Shown here one piece after another: positions 6,064 through 14,108 of a DNA stretch of 38,079 nucleotides. Location: IMG/VR virus record IMGVR_UViG_3300033145_000262, positions 1 through 38,079 of that record; one strand, 5' to 3'. A program made the position numbers and the translations under genes. This DNA comes from a virus. Numbering within the stretch: the first letter of the stretch is position 1; every line of letters starts with the position of its first letter. The notes beneath the pieces were generated by a model, which was given only the letters and a program-made list of their open reading frames with translations, was not told the origin of the DNA and did not search any database.

Positions 6064-8067
6064 TTATGTTATTGTTACCCTCGCAGTATAGTTATCATCC
6101 ATAACCGGATCATCCATTGAAAGATACAACACTGATCCTGAAAAAACATGATGTTTTGTATATATACTATTTGCTTCTGTACTATCTAATGCTCTTGTGA
6201 AAAGTCTAACCTCATCAATAAATCCATTAAAATAATCAGCCCCATAATTTCCAACTAATACATCTACTGCATTTGTTCCTGCAGCTGCATCTCCTGATCC
6301 AGTATTGTCTGATGCTCCTTGAACATAAACAATTAGATCTGTTCCTGATTTTGTAAATATTACATGCTGGAAAGTGTTTGCTGTCAAAGCTGTACTTGCA
6401 GCTATCACACTATCAGATCCTGAATTGGAATAGATCAACTCTACCTGATCGCTTGCATTGATCCTTATGGCCCATCCATCTGTACCATCATACTTGCTCA
6501 TAATATATTTTTCTGCTCCAGGTAAACTGGCAACCTTTATAGCAAGACAAATTGAGAAATCACTTGCTAAATCAAGATCTGCATGATCACCAACTGTTAT
6601 CTTTCTGTCAGATCCATTGAACTCTCCTGCTGAAAGTCTCTGTCCTGTTGTTGTAAATTGAGCTCCATCTATTCCTGTCCCAGTCCATAATCCTTGATGG
6701 CCTGCTCCTGAACAATCAACCTCATGATTTCTATTATTTGCGTCTTTCATTCTGCTGAGTGTTGTATGGCTTAAAGCAAAAGTATTCTCTGGACTGTTCT
6801 TTTCCCATACATCCGCTATACTAAGATCTACATTCATATTATGTTTTATTTTCCTGCCAATATTGAGTGTCTCTGTATTTGAAAATCTCCTTTCCAATGC
6901 CTTGATCCTATCCTGCACACCAACTTGCCAATCAAGGATCACTGCCTCTCTATCTCCCATCTCAAATGTTGTCTCTCCCATCTCCCCAACATATGTAATT
7001 TTAGTTATAACCATGACCTCATTTTTACTCCTTTCATTATCAACAACTGTGACAGTCTCTCCAACATCAACATCAACATTAAATCCTCTCTGTGTTGCAA
7101 GACAAGTCACTGGTGGTATACTGAATGTTTCCAATAATTTTGCAGCATATCTTTTTACATCATCAAATACATTCAGCCATGGTGCCTGAACTTTCCTAAA
7201 TATTTCTTGGTCATTGTCATTGATACTATCATCATCCTGATCAGTAAATGTTATCGGTCTCAGATAATTATAATCATAGATTGGATTTGTCACAGATGCA
7301 TCATGCACTACTTGTTGATCCTCTGCATTCACAACATAAGTATCAGGATCTATTGTTACAGTAGGTGTTGCAGAAAGCCTTGCTCTCATATTCCCTGATG
7401 GTTTCTGATCAAGGGCCCATGTAGTATTGGCTCCTGCTTTCGTCTCTCCATTGACTGCATAATCTTCAAAGCCACCAATGACTTTTACTTTGTTGAACAT
7501 CTTTGTCTGATCTGTATCCCAATCTGTAACCTCAAACTCATCTGATCCTTGAGTAAATGTAACACCATTATTCAGATTTCCTAAAGGCTCAAAATAAACA
7601 TTATCAAGCTCATCCATTCTTATCTGCCATCTAAGAACATTCACCATATCTCTGATAACATCAATAAGATAACCATCAGCAATATACTTGGTTATTACAA
7701 CACCACTTGTTGCTGTGCTTGCATATGTTAGATTTCTTGAATATGTATTTATGATGTCCTCAACAATCGCCTCTGGAGATTGATTGGTATATACATTCTC
7801 AACATAGATATTTGTAAGTTCATATCCATTTGTCATTAATCTTAATGCCCACATCAATGACTCTTTTATTCCTGTTACCTTAGAGCTGAATATTGTAGTT
7901 GATCCATCTTTTAATTTTATATCAATGACACTGGATTGAGTCACATTTGCATTTGCTTCTATCTCTGCAAAACCACTATTGACAATCTCATCATAGGTCT
8001 TTACAATAGAGCATGTGCTATAATCAAGTTCAGTCCCTCCTCTGTAAAGCCTAAATCTTTCTGCCAT
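6064..8067 (-). CDS. Siphovirus-type baseplate/tail protein with C-terminal LamG domain
   Basis: 667 residues. The N-terminal ~380 residues resemble the hub-type tail proteins of siphoviruses: short beta repeats, then VEDIINTYSRNLTY, a DELDNVYFEPLG segment, and VGETVTVVDNERSKNEVMVITKI. Residues ~460-640 are a concanavalin-like LamG domain (YIMSKYDGTDGWAIRI, then FNGFIDEVRLFTRALDS), a fold used for sugar or protein binding. It probably forms the tail tip connecting tube to receptor-binding proteins. The start overlaps the upstream stop (TAATG). Confidence 0.75.
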   Translation of the reverse strand: MAERFRLYRGGTELDYSTCSIVKTYDEIVNSGFAEIEANANVTQSSVIDIKLKDGSTTIFSSKVTGIKESLMWALRLMTNGYELTNIYVENVYTNQSPEAIVEDIINTYSRNLTYASTATSGVVITKYIADGYLIDVIRDMVNVLRWQIRMDELDNVYFEPLGNLNNGVTFTQGSDEFEVTDWDTDQTKMFNKVKVIGGFEDYAVNGETKAGANTTWALDQKPSGNMRARLSATPTVTIDPDTYVVNAEDQQVVHDASVTNPIYDYNYLRPITFTDQDDDSINDNDQEIFRKVQAPWLNVFDDVKRYAAKLLETFSIPPVTCLATQRGFNVDVDVGETVTVVDNERSKNEVMVITKITYVGEMGETTFEMGDREAVILDWQVGVQDRIKALERRFSNTETLNIGRKIKHNMNVDLSIADVWEKNSPENTFALSHTTLSRMKDANNRNHEVDCSGAGHQGLWTGTGIDGAQFTTTGQRLSAGEFNGSDRKITVGDHADLDLASDFSICLAIKVASLPGAEKYIMSKYDGTDGWAIRINASDQVELIYSNSGSDSVIAASTALTANTFQHVIFTKSGTDLIVYVQGASDNTGSGDAAAGTNAVDVLVGNYGADYFNGFIDEVRLFTRALDSTEANSIYTKHHVFSGSVLYLSMDDPVMDDNYTARVTIT

Positions 8068-8537
8068 TATAAATCTCCTATCCTGCCTCTCTGGAATGAC
8101 ATAGATCCAATTATTATATTTCCAGCATAACCTTGATTGTGATCAAATTCTAAATTTACAATTACTCCTATCATAGAATTTGATGAGTTCAATGCTGCAA
8201 AACCTGATCCTGCTGCAGCAAGTTCCCAATCAACATCAAAATCCTCTCCATAAATCTGCTCCAAAAGATGTATCTTTTGCTCTGATGCTGTTGTAACAGC
8301 AGCTGCACCTGTTCCCTCAGCAACATCTGTGCCATCATCAAATAATGCAAAAGTAAATGTGACCTCTTCTGACTGACCTATAAACCTGAACAAGATTGTA
8401 TTTGTAGATGATGTATTGACAAGAGGGATTGCTATTGGTGGTTGGAAAACCTTTTGTTTCATTGGGGCAACAGCTCTAAGCAGAATTGTCTTACTATTAT
8501 CTCTGTTTGTTATTTTCAGATCATTTGGTGCTGCCAT
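8067..8537 (-). CDS. Probable distal-tail/minor tail protein
   Basis: 156 residues from ATG 8537, which overlaps the tape-measure stop (TGATG), behind GGAGGT. The protein is beta-rich with a conserved-looking core (ILFRFIGQSEEVTFTFALFDDG) and an ending FQRGRIGDL. In siphoviruses the gene between tape measure and hub encodes the distal tail protein, and the size fits, but the sequence alone does not prove it. Confidence 0.55.
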   Translation of the reverse strand: MAAPNDLKITNRDNSKTILLRAVAPMKQKVFQPPIAIPLVNTSSTNTILFRFIGQSEEVTFTFALFDDGTDVAEGTGAAAVTTASEQKIHLLEQIYGEDFDVDWELAAAGSGFAALNSSNSMIGVIVNLEFDHNQGYAGNIIIGSMSFQRGRIGDL

Positions 8538-9649
8538 CAATATCTACCTCCAGTATTTACTCCTTTTCCTTGTTGAGCATTAATTATATTGATCATCCTT
8601 TGTGGTGTAACTCCATAGAAGTTCATTGTTGTTCCACCCAATCCTCCAGGGTTCTTTGTGCCTATGATTGTATCCTGATTACTGAAAGGTTGAGCAGGCT
8701 GACCTGGTCGGCTTATGAAATCATTGAGTGTCCCTGGACTTGTCATGCTTCCCATAAAAACATTATCTCCAGATTGAGGACCTCTTGATTTTTTCTTACT
8801 GTCTCCTCGTCCACCAAATGGATTTGCTGCAGCAACAGCTGCTGATATTGCTCCCTTAATTATATCTCCAAGAGCTTTCATTTTGTCCCAGATTTTCTGA
8901 GGCAATTCTTTGAACCATTCACCCACTTTAGTTTTCCATTCATCAAACTTAATTTTTAATGTCTCTTTCCACTCATCAAACTTAGTTGCTAATTTTTCTT
9001 TCCATTCATCAAACTTAATTTTTAATGTCTCTTTCCACTCATCAAACTTAGACTTTAATATCTCTTTCAGACTTTCAAGTTTTTCAAGTAAAAAATTCTT
9101 AACAACACCTAGTTTTTCAACAAGCCAATTAAAGCCTTGAACAATATAACCCCAGATAAGACCAGGTAATGTTTTAAGAAATTCCCAAAGTTTACCAGGT
9201 AATGATTTAATCCATTCCCAAATACTAGTAAGTATAGGACTTAAGAAACTCCAGATTTTTCCAGGCAATGATTTCATAAACCCCCAGATTTTTCCAGGCA
9301 ATGATTTCAACCATTCAACAATAGTCGTCCTTAATTTCTTTATAGTCTCAGGAAGATTTTGAATAAACTTAATCATCTTTAGAAAACCCAACATAATAAA
9401 ATTTGTCAGAATTTTAAGCAAATCAGCAATTGGCTTAAGGCTCAAAAGAACACTGAGAGGACCTAATCCTTTCAGAATACCTCCAAGAAGTCCAGCAACT
9501 TTGCCTCCTCCTTTGCCAACTTTTGCACCACCACCTTTGCCTCCAGATCCTCCACCGCCATCTAAAGATATGGTGCTATTGACTGCTTGCTTGATCTGTT
9601 TTTTCAGATCTTCTATATCAATTTTTATCTTAAATTTCAAGTCTGGCAT
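8537..9649 (-). CDS. Tail tape measure protein
   Basis: 370 residues, short for a tape measure. The N-terminus is a charged helix followed by a Gly-rich linker (GGGGSGGKGGGAKVGKGGGK), a hydrophobic region (~50-95), then two families of 11-residue repeats: SLPGKIWxF (~114-165) and KFDEWKETLKI (~200-245). Repeats of this length form long helical rods. Position between tail chaperone and distal-tail genes is diagnostic. The tail is Gly/Pro/Gln rich. If the usual ~1.5 A per residue applied to the whole chain, the tail would be roughly 50 nm. Confidence 0.85.
   Translation of the reverse strand: MPDLKFKIKIDIEDLKKQIKQAVNSTISLDGGGGSGGKGGGAKVGKGGGKVAGLLGGILKGLGPLSVLLSLKPIADLLKILTNFIMLGFLKMIKFIQNLPETIKKLRTTIVEWLKSLPGKIWGFMKSLPGKIWSFLSPILTSIWEWIKSLPGKLWEFLKTLPGLIWGYIVQGFNWLVEKLGVVKNFLLEKLESLKEILKSKFDEWKETLKIKFDEWKEKLATKFDEWKETLKIKFDEWKTKVGEWFKELPQKIWDKMKALGDIIKGAISAAVAAANPFGGRGDSKKKSRGPQSGDNVFMGSMTSPGTLNDFISRPGQPAQPFSNQDTIIGTKNPGGLGGTTMNFYGVTPQRMINIINAQQGKGVNTGGRY
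8933..9051. repeat. Exact 53-bp direct repeat with 66-bp period inside the tape-measure gene
   Basis: Positions 8933-8985 and 8999-9051 are identical, giving a 66-bp (22-residue) period made of two 11-residue KFDEWK units. A second pair with 33-bp period is at 9251-9276 and 9284-9309, encoding SLPGKIW. These are recent in-frame duplications that would change tail length. Confidence 0.85.
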
Positions 9650-9650
9650 T

Positions 9651-9893
9651 TTATTTATCTCCTGCTTGTGATCTCCCTCTTAATACAGCAAGATAGATCT
9701 CTTTTCTTGCTGGATCCAGTTCTCCTGTAATGTACTTATCTGTCCATCCAAATGTCTCTGCAAGATTTACATCCTCCAAAGCTTTAACAATATCTCTTTT
9801 GAATGGCTCTAAAGGCATGCCCTCTCCAATCAGGAGCTGGACTGTGGCTGTGTGTCCTTTTGCGCAGAGTCTGGCTGCTTCTGTGAGGGCTTC
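9651..9893 (-). CDS. Tail-assembly chaperone second domain, made by -1 frameshift (GT-type extension)
   Basis: An open frame in -1 relative to the upstream chaperone gene starts at the slippery site and runs 80 codons to TAA at 9651-9653, just before the tape-measure ATG. Read as a fusion join(10174..9893, 9893..9651) it gives 174 residues. It encodes a good protein sequence (FEALTEAARLCAKGHTATV, then FGWTDKYITGELDPARKEI). An internal ATG with GGAG upstream (MPLEPFKRD) could allow separate synthesis, but the frame is protein-like right back to the slip site. Position and layout match lambda G/GT. Confidence 0.75.
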   Translation of the reverse strand, partial: EALTEAARLCAKGHTATVQLLIGEGMPLEPFKRDIVKALEDVNLAETFGWTDKYITGELDPARKEIYLAVLRGRSQAGDK

Positions 9894-10174
9894 AAAAAAT
9901 CTGCTTTTCCCTGGATTTTGTTTGCCACATACTCAAGTATTTTATTTTTATCATCTGAGTACAGATTTCCCATATCCTCTGCTGACAACCCACTGACTTT
10001 CTGAGCTAGATTTTCAACATAGTCCATGAAATCATTAAATGTTTTCAGCTCTTCTCCCTCTTTTGCATTCTGCAACTCTACAAATTTATTGAAACCTGGA
10101 TCTGTTTCTCTAGCAAACAATGGCCTTAGTGTTATTGTTTGTTCTCCTTTTTCTCCATTTACTTTTAATTCCAT
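9830..10174 (-). CDS. Tail-assembly chaperone (G-type), contains -1 frameshift site
   Basis: 114 residues in the zero frame, from ATG 10174 behind GGGGGT. The N-terminal ~90 residues (LRPLFARETDPGFNKFVEL, then DFMDYVENLAQKVSGL) form the expected small chaperone domain; after codon 94 the zero-frame tail is a low-complexity Lys/Gln/Ser run, typical of the unimportant end of G proteins. It sits between tail tube and tape measure, as in lambda and most siphoviruses. It should bind the tape measure during tail assembly and be absent from the virion. Confidence 0.75.
   Translation of the reverse strand: MELKVNGEKGEQTITLRPLFARETDPGFNKFVELQNAKEGEELKTFNDFMDYVENLAQKVSGLSAEDMGNLYSDDKNKILEYVANKIQGKADFLKPSQKQPDSAQKDTQPQSSS
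9893..9912 (-). promoter_or_regulatory. Programmed -1 frameshift signal T_TTT_TTG with SD-like stimulator
   Basis: Codons 93-94 of the chaperone gene read T_TTT_TTG (9899-9893), a canonical X_XXY_YYZ heptamer. AGGGA (9912-9908) lies 8 bases upstream, as in the dnaX-type SD stimulator. The -1 frame then stays open for 80 codons. Frame was checked: the TTG codon begins 279 bases (93 codons) from the ATG. Confidence 0.75.
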
Positions 10175-10192
10175 ATTTATACCCCCATCTAT

Positions 10193-11116
10193 TTATAATA
10201 GACCATTAATATTATCAACTCCATATGCATTACTATATGTTCCCTCTGCAGCAAGTTCAACAACAGTGATGTTTCCTACTGTACTGATTTCATTGTTTGC
10301 ACTCAATATGCAATTTGAAAGTGAAAAATAAACCTTTCTTTGTCCACTTCCATATGCTACACCATTATCTCCAGTGAGTTCAAAGTTATGTGCTGTTGCA
10401 TCTACAAACAGATCATTGAAAGCTTTTGAGTCAAATGCAAGTGTTGCTTTGTATTCAAATTTGAGCTCTAAAGGATTTCCACTTACTGGTGCTGCTGTTC
10501 CTAGTCCATGTGTCAATCCCTCTCCTGTAGATGTTACTGTAACACTTGCACTCTGTATCTGTGTAGCTGCTACATCATTTATTTTTATTTCCATCAATAG
10601 TTGTGGAAATACTGGCAATGTACTGACTGATGCTGTTCCTGCACTTGTTCCTGTTGTTGGTGCTTTTCCTTTGAACTCCATGGTTTGTTTTAAAACTCCA
10701 TTGAGTTCAATACTTAACTCCATGCTCTGAAATAACATACCTGTGAATTGTTCTGTTGAGTCTACTGTTGCATTGTTTCCTATGTCAAATAATGCTGTCT
10801 CAACAGTTGATCCTACAATAGAATATGTATGTGTATAATCAGATGCACTGTTTGTCTCTACCTCTGTTCCAAAAGCAAAGATCCATAATCTTGTGTTCTG
10901 GAAATCTCCTGTAAGTGTAACTCCTCCTATCTCACTGCCTCTTGTTATTGCAACAGGTGCTCTTGAACTTATGCCTGTACTGTTGATAACTTCTGCTGTC
11001 TTTGGAGTTCCAACATCTGATGTGACTGTTCCAACTCCTTTGTTAGCAGATCCGCCTGTTGCCCAACTGGTTTCTTTTCCAACTAGAGCATATTTTTGTG
11101 GTGCACCGTATGCCAT
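10193..11116 (-). CDS. Major tail tube protein
   Basis: 307 residues, beta-rich, beginning MAYGAPQKYALVGKETSWAT, a typical start for tube proteins of siphovirus and archaeal-virus type. Signature segments include GGVTLTGDFQNTRLWIFAFG and the late LSNCILSANNEISTVGN. It follows the neck genes and directly precedes the chaperone pair, which is the normal tube position. The second half may hold an extra Ig-like domain (SVTVTSTGEGLTHGLG). The start overlaps the upstream stop (TAATG). Confidence 0.78.
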   Translation of the reverse strand: MAYGAPQKYALVGKETSWATGGSANKGVGTVTSDVGTPKTAEVINSTGISSRAPVAITRGSEIGGVTLTGDFQNTRLWIFAFGTEVETNSASDYTHTYSIVGSTVETALFDIGNNATVDSTEQFTGMLFQSMELSIELNGVLKQTMEFKGKAPTTGTSAGTASVSTLPVFPQLLMEIKINDVAATQIQSASVTVTSTGEGLTHGLGTAAPVSGNPLELKFEYKATLAFDSKAFNDLFVDATAHNFELTGDNGVAYGSGQRKVYFSLSNCILSANNEISTVGNITVVELAAEGTYSNAYGVDNINGLL

Positions 11117-11307
11117 TATTGATCACCCTTTTCTTTTTTTGTGTTGCTGACTTTCTTGATATAGTCAAATTCGTTTAGTATTATTTCTGCATGTTCTGCC
11201 TCTACTTCACAAACTCCATCTATAAATATGTATTCAAATGCAGGATTTGCTGATCGTACAAGCTTGATGCTTGGTTCACTTTTGCTGATTAATTTTACTT
11301 TTGTCAT
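11116..11307 (-). CDS. Small protein between tail terminator and tail tube
   Basis: 63 residues: two or three strands (AFEYIFIDGVCEVEAEHA) then a helix (EIILNEFDYIKKV) and a Lys-rich tail. Similar short strand-helix proteins, with a pattern of value followed by E-x-A-x-x-L, occur in phage structural modules, but no role is known. It is coupled to the tube gene by TAATG. Confidence 0.55.
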   Translation of the reverse strand: MTKVKLISKSEPSIKLVRSANPAFEYIFIDGVCEVEAEHAEIILNEFDYIKKVSNTKKEKGDQ

Positions 11308-11318
11308 AATATCGCCTC

Positions 11319-11975
11319 CTAGCTTTCCATTATAAACATGATCTTACCATCCTGGTTCCTTTGGATAACTTTGTTCTGACCGGTTGGTGCAGGGATCATT
11401 GGCCCTATCTTTGATAGAACTATGTAATTGAAATAAAAAAAGCCTGATGTCCTGTTATCTCTCAAGTTTGATCTAATGCTTGCGATGATTTCATTGACTC
11501 TAGATTTTTTCTGATCATAAGCAACAAAAGATACATCATAACTTGTATTGTCTATTGGCCCTGTAAGACCTAAAGGCACTGTATCTCCTCCGATTATATC
11601 AAAACCTATCCTTGGAAAGGATCCTATTTTCACATCATCCTTTGGCCAATCACTAAAGATCCTGTCTGATCCATAATCATATGGTATAGAATAAGCTCCT
11701 GTCTGAGCAACTGTAAATGTGATTTTACATTGAGTATTTGAATTAAAATCTGTATCCACTGTGTAATCTGTTCCAAAAGTAAGTGGTGATCCTGCAACTG
11801 TTATTGATCTTATATTCTTTACATTAGCAACATTTATTACTAGGCTTGAGTCTGATGCAAATGTTCCTGTTGCAGTTGCAGTTTGCACTCCTCTCTCTGT
11901 AATTGTCAGAATATCCTTGTTTCTAAGGAAGAACTCCAGCTCTTGGTTTATATTGTCTATGCTTATATCTGCCAT
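11319..11975 (-). CDS. Tail terminator/completion-like protein with inserted beta domain
   Basis: 218 residues. Residues 1-28 and ~105-218 look like a tail-terminator fold (DWPKDDVKIGSFPRIGFDI, then YDQKKSRVNEIIASIRSNLR). Between them a beta domain of about 75 residues is inserted (SITVAGSPLTFGTDYTVDTD). First gene of the tail operon, behind promoter 12043-12064, hairpin 11999-12014 and a GAGGT ribosome site. The function is inferred mainly from order: connectors, this gene, tube. Confidence 0.6.
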   Translation of the reverse strand: MADISIDNINQELEFFLRNKDILTITERGVQTATATGTFASDSSLVINVANVKNIRSITVAGSPLTFGTDYTVDTDFNSNTQCKITFTVAQTGAYSIPYDYGSDRIFSDWPKDDVKIGSFPRIGFDIIGGDTVPLGLTGPIDNTSYDVSFVAYDQKKSRVNEIIASIRSNLRDNRTSGFFYFNYIVLSKIGPMIPAPTGQNKVIQRNQDGKIMFIMES

Positions 11976-11998
11976 CCTTTGACCTCTTTTTTAGTCAC

Positions 11999-12014
11999 GC
12001 ACTGGCTCCAGTGC
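11999..12014. other. Perfect hairpin GCACTGG-CT-CCAGTGC in the tail-operon leader
   Basis: A 7-bp perfect stem with a two-base loop lies in the ~50-nt leader between the promoter at 12043-12064 and the ATG at 11975. On the minus strand it is followed by GTGACTAAAAAAG, not by T, so it is not an obvious terminator for the tail message; it may protect or regulate the 5' end. Confidence 0.5.
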
Positions 12015-12042
12015 TTGAACGCAATAATGTTTTATGTATTTA

Positions 12043-12064
12043 CATATATATACTTTGTTATGCT
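12043..12064 (-). promoter_or_regulatory. Shared late-type promoter, copy D (tail operon)
   Basis: Minus strand AGCATAACAAAG followed by TATATATA, starting directly after the stop codon of the gene at 12065. The predicted start is near 12026, giving a 50-nt leader to ATG 11975, which has its own GAGGT site. One mismatch in the AGCTTAACAA element compared with copies A-C. Confidence 0.7.
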
Positions 12065-12466
12065 TCAGCCCAAATGCTGGACAATATTTTTTACTAGGAT
12101 CTCAGGCAAATCCTGGCTAAAAGTATTTCTTATGAATGGAAATGGTCTTGTCCCATATTTCTTGATATGCATGGCAAGAGCCCAGGCAAGTTTCTCATCT
12201 CCCCATTTTCTCCTGGCCCATCCTTTGAGCTCATCAACTGGTGGCATATGTGGTGGTGTTCCATACTCAACATATTTCATTTGCTCTGGAAGTATAATAA
12301 TGATCTCATCTCCATGGATCTCAAATCTGATCCCACTCTTTCCTGCAGCAGTATCAACTCCATGACTCTTGTCTAATTTATCTTTCAATGACTCTGTTAC
12401 ATCTAGGCCTATTCCAAACAGCATGCCTGCTTGCGCCTTATCTATCTCATGTGCATTAATCGTCAT
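12065..12466 (-). CDS. HK97 gp10-like neck/tail-joining protein
   Basis: 133 residues from ATG 12466, behind GGAGG; the longer in-frame start at 12532 lies inside the upstream gene. The family signature is clear: YVEYGTPPHMPP, then ELKGWARRKWG, then GTRPFPFIRNTF near the C-terminus, as in HK97 gp10 and related minor structural proteins. It follows the head-closure gene, so it acts in connecting head and tail. Confidence 0.78.
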   Translation of the reverse strand: MTINAHEIDKAQAGMLFGIGLDVTESLKDKLDKSHGVDTAAGKSGIRFEIHGDEIIIILPEQMKYVEYGTPPHMPPVDELKGWARRKWGDEKLAWALAMHIKKYGTRPFPFIRNTFSQDLPEILVKNIVQHLG

Positions 12467-13061
12467 TTGCATCAGCCTCCAGGAATAAGTTGCATGCAGT
12501 ATATTGATATGTAAAACTTGTTCCTGCCTCATCTGGCCCTCTTCTATTCAATGCTTCTTTTACTCTGAATGTTTTGTATTTTCCATCAATCTCTCCGCTT
12601 GTTTCTGCAGCAACATCATGGGAGTTATCTGTAATTGTTAATGTTGTTGTTGTCGGTGCAGTAGCTACTGTGTAGCTACCATCATAATTTGTAGTGCCTA
12701 TTATGATCAAGAGATCTCCTGCACTCAGTCCATGAGCTGCACTTGTTGTTATTGAGATTGTTGTTGCATTGCCATCAATAGTTGAGATTGAGGATCTGAT
12801 CCCATTAGCTTTGATCTTGTCATTGAATTTCAGGCTGTCAGAATATTTTGAGAGCAGCAATGCATCTCCTACTTTTATAAATCCAGATTTCTCATAAGTT
12901 CTTTTATTTACTGTTCTCAAGAAATAGACTTTTATTGTTGCTTCTGTTCCATCTGTAAGAAACTCATCTCCGCCTTTGTTTGTCTTTCCAGTTGTCACTG
13001 GCACATGCCTTACATTTATTCCAGGCAAGTCATTTAATACTGTCTCAAAATCTGATGTCAT
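12456..13061 (-). CDS. Head-closure-like connector with inserted beta domain
   Basis: 201 residues. N-terminus (FETVLNDLPGINVRHVPVTTG) and C-terminus (FRVKEALNRRGPDEAGTSFT) bracket a central beta domain of ~65 residues, with AAHGLSAGDLLIIIGTTNYD, typical of small decoration domains in phage structural proteins. Order between gp6-like and gp10-like genes suggests a head-closure/stopper protein. It overlaps the neighbour genes by 1 and 11 bases. Confidence 0.55.
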   Translation of the reverse strand: MTSDFETVLNDLPGINVRHVPVTTGKTNKGGDEFLTDGTEATIKVYFLRTVNKRTYEKSGFIKVGDALLLSKYSDSLKFNDKIKANGIRSSISTIDGNATTISITTSAAHGLSAGDLLIIIGTTNYDGSYTVATAPTTTTLTITDNSHDVAAETSGEIDGKYKTFRVKEALNRRGPDEAGTSFTYQYTACNLFLEADANDD

Positions 13062-13894
13062 TATGATGTCATGATTAAAGGTCTTGGCTTGATCCTGTCT
13101 TTTCTCATCTTTCTCTCTTTGATGAGTTTATCATAACTCTCTCTCCAATGGGTATATGGAACTCCTTTTACTACAGAAAGTTCAGGTAAATTATATGATG
13201 CATTGAATGTATATGTTGCTCCTATTGCATTTATTGCCACTGCTATTGCTGCCTCAATTACCATGTATCTCCTTATATAATCTGGAATTATCATCTTTAC
13301 TATTCTTGATGATGCCTCATGATCAAAGACAATCTCATCAACTGTAATGCTTGTATCAGCAACAAGTGCTGTTATCTTGCAGACCTCTTGATTGCCATCC
13401 ATTCCTGAGATCTTGATCCAATCTCCATTAGTAAATCCTGTTGTGCTTGGGACTTCTATTGTCACAGATGTTGCTGCTGTTTCAGCATTAGTGTTTGCCA
13501 TTGCTGTAATGCTAAAATCCTCTATGACCATCCCATAAATATATTTGCAGACAATGCTGTTCTGCTTTTCAACAAATATGCTTGAGTCTGAGTCTGTTCC
13601 AAGAGATACTTTTCCGCTGTCAAAATATATCTCTAATGTGCTTACATCTTCTTGATTATCATCTGAATAAAGATCTCTTACAGAAAGCAATGGATTTCTC
13701 TCAACAAAGAACCTATTGGATCCTGTGCCATCCAGTCTCATAATTGTCTCTGTTGGCTCAAATCTTGTGTTGAGCCATCTTTCCATTTCAGGCTCTACAA
13801 AATCAATGAAACCATTGATCTCAGAGTCACTTATCAAAGTAGTTGGAGCTCCTGATGCTTCTCTTACCTCATCAGCTGTTATATAATTTGGCAT
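13061..13894 (-). CDS. Head-tail connector (gp6-like adaptor) with inserted beta domain
   Basis: 277 residues. The N-terminal helical start (ITADEVREASGAPTTLISDS, then INGFIDFVEPEMERWLNT) is typical of gp6/gp15-type adaptors that bind under the portal. Residues ~130-200 hold an extra beta domain (STTGFTNGDWIKISGMDGN), and the helical C-terminal part resumes with YIRRYMVIEAAIAVAINA. The sequence ends very basic. Confidence 0.7.
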   Translation of the reverse strand: MPNYITADEVREASGAPTTLISDSEINGFIDFVEPEMERWLNTRFEPTETIMRLDGTGSNRFFVERNPLLSVRDLYSDDNQEDVSTLEIYFDSGKVSLGTDSDSSIFVEKQNSIVCKYIYGMVIEDFSITAMANTNAETAATSVTIEVPSTTGFTNGDWIKISGMDGNQEVCKITALVADTSITVDEIVFDHEASSRIVKMIIPDYIRRYMVIEAAIAVAINAIGATYTFNASYNLPELSVVKGVPYTHWRESYDKLIKERKMRKDRIKPRPLIMTS

Positions 13895-13895
13895 A

Positions 13896-14108
13896 TTAAT
13901 TCCTCCCTATCAAAGACAATAATTTTGATACAGTAATAGTTACCACTCCTCCTAATGTTCCTGCAATGAATATTATTGCTGCTGCAAATCCTTTGGCCTG
14001 CAACCTGAATGCATTGTTTAATTTAACATCAGTCTTGATCTCTTTGAGATCACTGTGCATATTATTTATCTGATTAGATAATACTGCTAGAGTTATTTTA
14101 GGAGCCAT
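13896..14108 (-). CDS. Small membrane protein with coiled coil (XhlA/holin-like)
   Basis: 70 residues: a short amphipathic helix or coiled coil (LSNQINNMHSDLKEIKTDVK), then one membrane span (~40-63, AAAIIFIAGTLGGVVTI) and a basic end. This matches the layout of XhlA-type haemolysin/holin partners. It is misplaced inside the connector genes, away from the lysin, so it could be a second holin component or an entry-related membrane protein. Starts at 14108, overlapping the upstream gene by 16 bases. Confidence 0.55.
   Translation of the reverse strand: MAPKITLAVLSNQINNMHSDLKEIKTDVKLNNAFRLQAKGFAAAIIFIAGTLGGVVTITVSKLLSLIGRN

Noticed and set aside
8933-9309. Repeats that could suggest a CRISPR array or tandem non-coding repeat
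   Set aside because: Spacing is 33 or 66 bp in frame with the tape-measure gene and there are no unique spacers.
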